From NCBI GenBank assembly GCA_018242585.1, contig JAFEBQ010000010.1:78618-142617 (forward strand): a DNA stretch of 64,000 nt. The letters are read 5' to 3'. The position numbers and the translations under genes are program-made. Of the stretch, positions 59,496 through 64,000 are shown in pieces. This stretch comes from Planctomycetota bacterium (GTDB lineage: Bacteria; Planctomycetota; Planctomycetia; Pirellulales; PNKZ01). The notes below the pieces were generated by a model. That model was not told the origin of the DNA. It worked only from the letters and a program-made list of their open reading frames with translations, and did not search any database. Positions within the stretch are counted from its first letter, which is position 1. The number at the start of each line of letters is the position of its first letter.

Positions 59496-60824
59496 CTAGG
59501 ACAGCTTGTTAATCAGTTCGATCAGCGGCAAGAACAGCGAGATCACGATAAAGCCGACCATCACACCCAACACCACGATCAACAGCGGTTCGAGCAAGCT
59601 GACCAGGCTTTCGGTCAACACCGAGACTTCTTCGTCGTAGTTGTCGGCCACCTTGTAGAGCATGGTGTCCAACTCGCCGGTCTCTTCGCCGACGTCGACC
59701 ATGTTGATGACCAGATCGTCCACGATTGGCCAGCTCATCCGCATCAGATACAGCAACGTCCCGACCGGCCCGGCCACGAACATAGTCCAGAAAAAGCCCG
59801 CCATCAGGCTGAACTTGGGCTTCGACGCCACGCGCATCGGCTTGGCGATCGTATCGCCTTCGCGAATGCCGTCGTGAATCTTCTGGAACATTGCCTCGAA
59901 CGCGGCGTTGCCAGCCGTTTCGCGGGTGATGTTCAGGGCCTCGAGAATCGGCACGCCGCTGGACACCAGCGTGCCCAGCGTACGCGTCGAACGCGCCACG
60001 ATGTTCTTCTCGACGATCTGCCCAAAGATGATCACCTTCAAGATGAACAAGTCCCAGCCCACGCGGCCAGGCTTGAACTTGCGCAGCAGCTTGACGAACA
60101 ACCAGATGCCGATCGGAATGCCCGGGATCAAGTACCAGTTGCTGACCATCCAGTTCGAGATGTTGATCAGTAGCTGGGTCGGCGCCGGCAACGTGGCCTT
60201 GAACTCGGCGAAGATCTTTTCGAACGCCGGCACGATCTTGATCATAATGAAGGTCAAAATGCCGACCGCCACCAGCACCACCACGATCGGGTAGATCATT
60301 GCCCCCTTGACCTTGCGCTTCAACGATTGCGACTTTTCCTGGAACTCGGCCAGACGCCGCAAAATCACTTCCAGCGCGCCGCCGGCCTCGCCGGCCTTGA
60401 TCATGTTGACGTACAGCCGGTCGAACGCCTTGGGGCACTTGGACATCGCCTCGGACAAGGTCGAGCCCGACTCAATGTCGTCGCAAATGTCGATCAGGCT
60501 GTTCTTCAGCTTGCTGGGCTTCTGCTGTCCTTCCAGAATCTTCAACGAGCGCAAGATCGGCAGACCGGCGTCCTGCAGAATGGACAACTGCCGAGTAAAG
60601 GTCACCAACTGCTTGGAGCTGACCCCGCCGATGGTGAAGCTCTTCCCCTTCCCCCCCTTCTTGGCGGCGGCCCCCTGCTTGCGGGCCTTCTTGGCCGAGA
60701 TCTTGGTGACGAACAAGCCGCGCTGCTTGATGACCTGTTGCGCTTCTTCTTCGTTCGCCGCGTCGATGGTGTCGACAATGTCCTTGCCCGCTTGGTCCAT
60801 CGCCTCGTATTGAAAGGTGGGCAT
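59496..60824 (-). CDS. gspF: Inner-membrane platform protein GspF/PilC
   Basis: This 442-residue protein is the inner-membrane assembly platform of type II secretion or type IV pili. Two GspF domains are visible: the first with FTRQLSILQDAGLPILRSL and the second with ARSTRTLGTLVSSGVPILEAL and MVDVGEETGELDTML. Membrane helices lie near residues 190-215, 245-265 and the C-terminus. A short Lys-rich insert (KKARKQGAAAKKGGKGK) follows the N-terminal region. An extra hydrophobic segment of about 30 residues (SLMAGFFWTMFVAGP and TLLYLMRM) sits between the canonical KPMR and DDLVINMVDVGEE parts of domain 2; most GspF proteins lack it. The ATG at 60824 follows GGAGA. The operon order pilT-gspE-gspF is standard. 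Confidence 0.92.
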   Translation of the reverse strand: MPTFQYEAMDQAGKDIVDTIDAANEEEAQQVIKQRGLFVTKISAKKARKQGAAAKKGGKGKSFTIGGVSSKQLVTFTRQLSILQDAGLPILRSLKILEGQQKPSKLKNSLIDICDDIESGSTLSEAMSKCPKAFDRLYVNMIKAGEAGGALEVILRRLAEFQEKSQSLKRKVKGAMIYPIVVVLVAVGILTFIMIKIVPAFEKIFAEFKATLPAPTQLLINISNWMVSNWYLIPGIPIGIWLFVKLLRKFKPGRVGWDLFILKVIIFGQIVEKNIVARSTRTLGTLVSSGVPILEALNITRETAGNAAFEAMFQKIHDGIREGDTIAKPMRVASKPKFSLMAGFFWTMFVAGPVGTLLYLMRMSWPIVDDLVINMVDVGEETGELDTMLYKVADNYDEEVSVLTESLVSLLEPLLIVVLGVMVGFIVISLFLPLIELINKLS

Positions 60825-61058
60825 CGCCTGGATCTCCTGCACTCTGCGAAACGAAATCTCGAAACGTGCGGAATACTTGCCTAAATTGCCCCACCGCGCT
60901 CGAATCAGGCCGCTGGCTCGGTGGGAACCTAAACCTATGAATGAACCAGCCGCGAGAACCGCCGCCGGGAATTTCCGCCTATTCACTCGCCCTTATTTCT
61001 TCGCCGCGCGCCAGTCAAAGTCCAACTTCCGACCATTCGGTACCGAAAACCGGTCGGG
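60825..61058. other. Gap between gspE and gspF
   Basis: This 234-base gap interrupts the operon between two minus-strand genes. I see no gene, no clear terminator and no strong palindrome; a weak ACCGAAAACCGGT palindrome lies near 61042. An internal promoter for gspF is possible. Confidence 0.4.
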
Positions 61059-62765
<1,707 letters not shown>

Positions 62766-62898
62766 GGGGGGCTACTTGTCACGGGGCCACGGGGGATTTC
62801 AGTTGCGATTTCGTTAGCTTTGCGGGCGATATTCCGTTGTCGTCGATTCGTCCAGGATTTCACGGGCGATAGACGCTCGCCCGAGCAATGCGCGCTCG
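62766..62898. other. Gap between pilT and gspE
   Basis: This 133-base gap lies within the operon. No gene, terminator or clear palindrome is visible. Confidence 0.35.

Positions 62899-64000
<1,102 letters not shown>

Overview
The window looks like chromosomal DNA of a Planctomycetota bacterium, probably of the Pirellulales type. The evidence is high GC with G/C-rich third codon positions, an AroD-AroE-AroK fusion, unusually long pseudopilins and a roughly 2600-residue pilus-like protein with acidic calcium-loop motifs, and many non-coding gaps filled with palindromes. The assignment rests on gene content and style; no 16S gene is present. I saw no tRNA, rRNA, CRISPR array or intact transposase.

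Layout. (1) 0.2-10.5 kb: a GmhA-like sugar phosphate isomerase faces a leftward run made of a soluble histidine kinase, an NtrC-type regulator, endonuclease-type MutL, the AroD-AroE-AroK fusion, a prepilin peptidase and a small unknown protein; an OmpA-domain lipoprotein lies further left. (2) 10.5-18.5 kb: pnp and rpsO, a fatty-acid desaturase, rplU, DAHP synthase, a zinc-ribbon membrane protein and PhoU. (3) 18.8-28.9 kb: a cold-shock protein, a large MscS-type channel, a DUF456 membrane protein, a small winged-helix protein, cobalamin adenosyltransferase, a beta-propeller protein, a transglutaminase lipoprotein and an unknown protein. (4) 28.9-32.4 kb: an AT-richer accessory island carrying a XamI-like restriction-modification pair and an unknown divergent gene. 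It lies between a broken remnant of a cyclase gene 3' end and a cyclase gene with the same 3' end. (5) 32.5-44.1 kb: an FHA/class III cyclase, a family 2 glycosyltransferase, an AddB-AddA-like helicase/nuclease pair, an adenylate-forming CoA ligase and the GTPase YchF. (6) 44.1-64 kb: a leftward type II secretion/type IV pilus operon (pilT, gspE, gspF, then five proteins with prepilin-like N-termini, one of them 2633 residues).

How the genes connect. The prepilin peptidase at 2.6-3.9 kb is the obvious enzyme for the prepilins encoded about 40 kb away. The fusion protein and the DAHP synthase together cover several steps of aromatic amino acid synthesis. AddB and AddA overlap by ATGA and should act as one double-strand-break resection enzyme. 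pnp and rpsO keep the ancient S15-PNPase order.

The most unusual non-coding signal is a set of structured intergenic elements. One family of about 150 bp has three copies with the same multi-hairpin plan and paired base changes between copies. A second class fills whole gaps between genes with long-range stems made of short repeated words; the words differ between sites but the architecture is the same. I do not recognise either from memory as a named element, and both deserve a genome-wide search.
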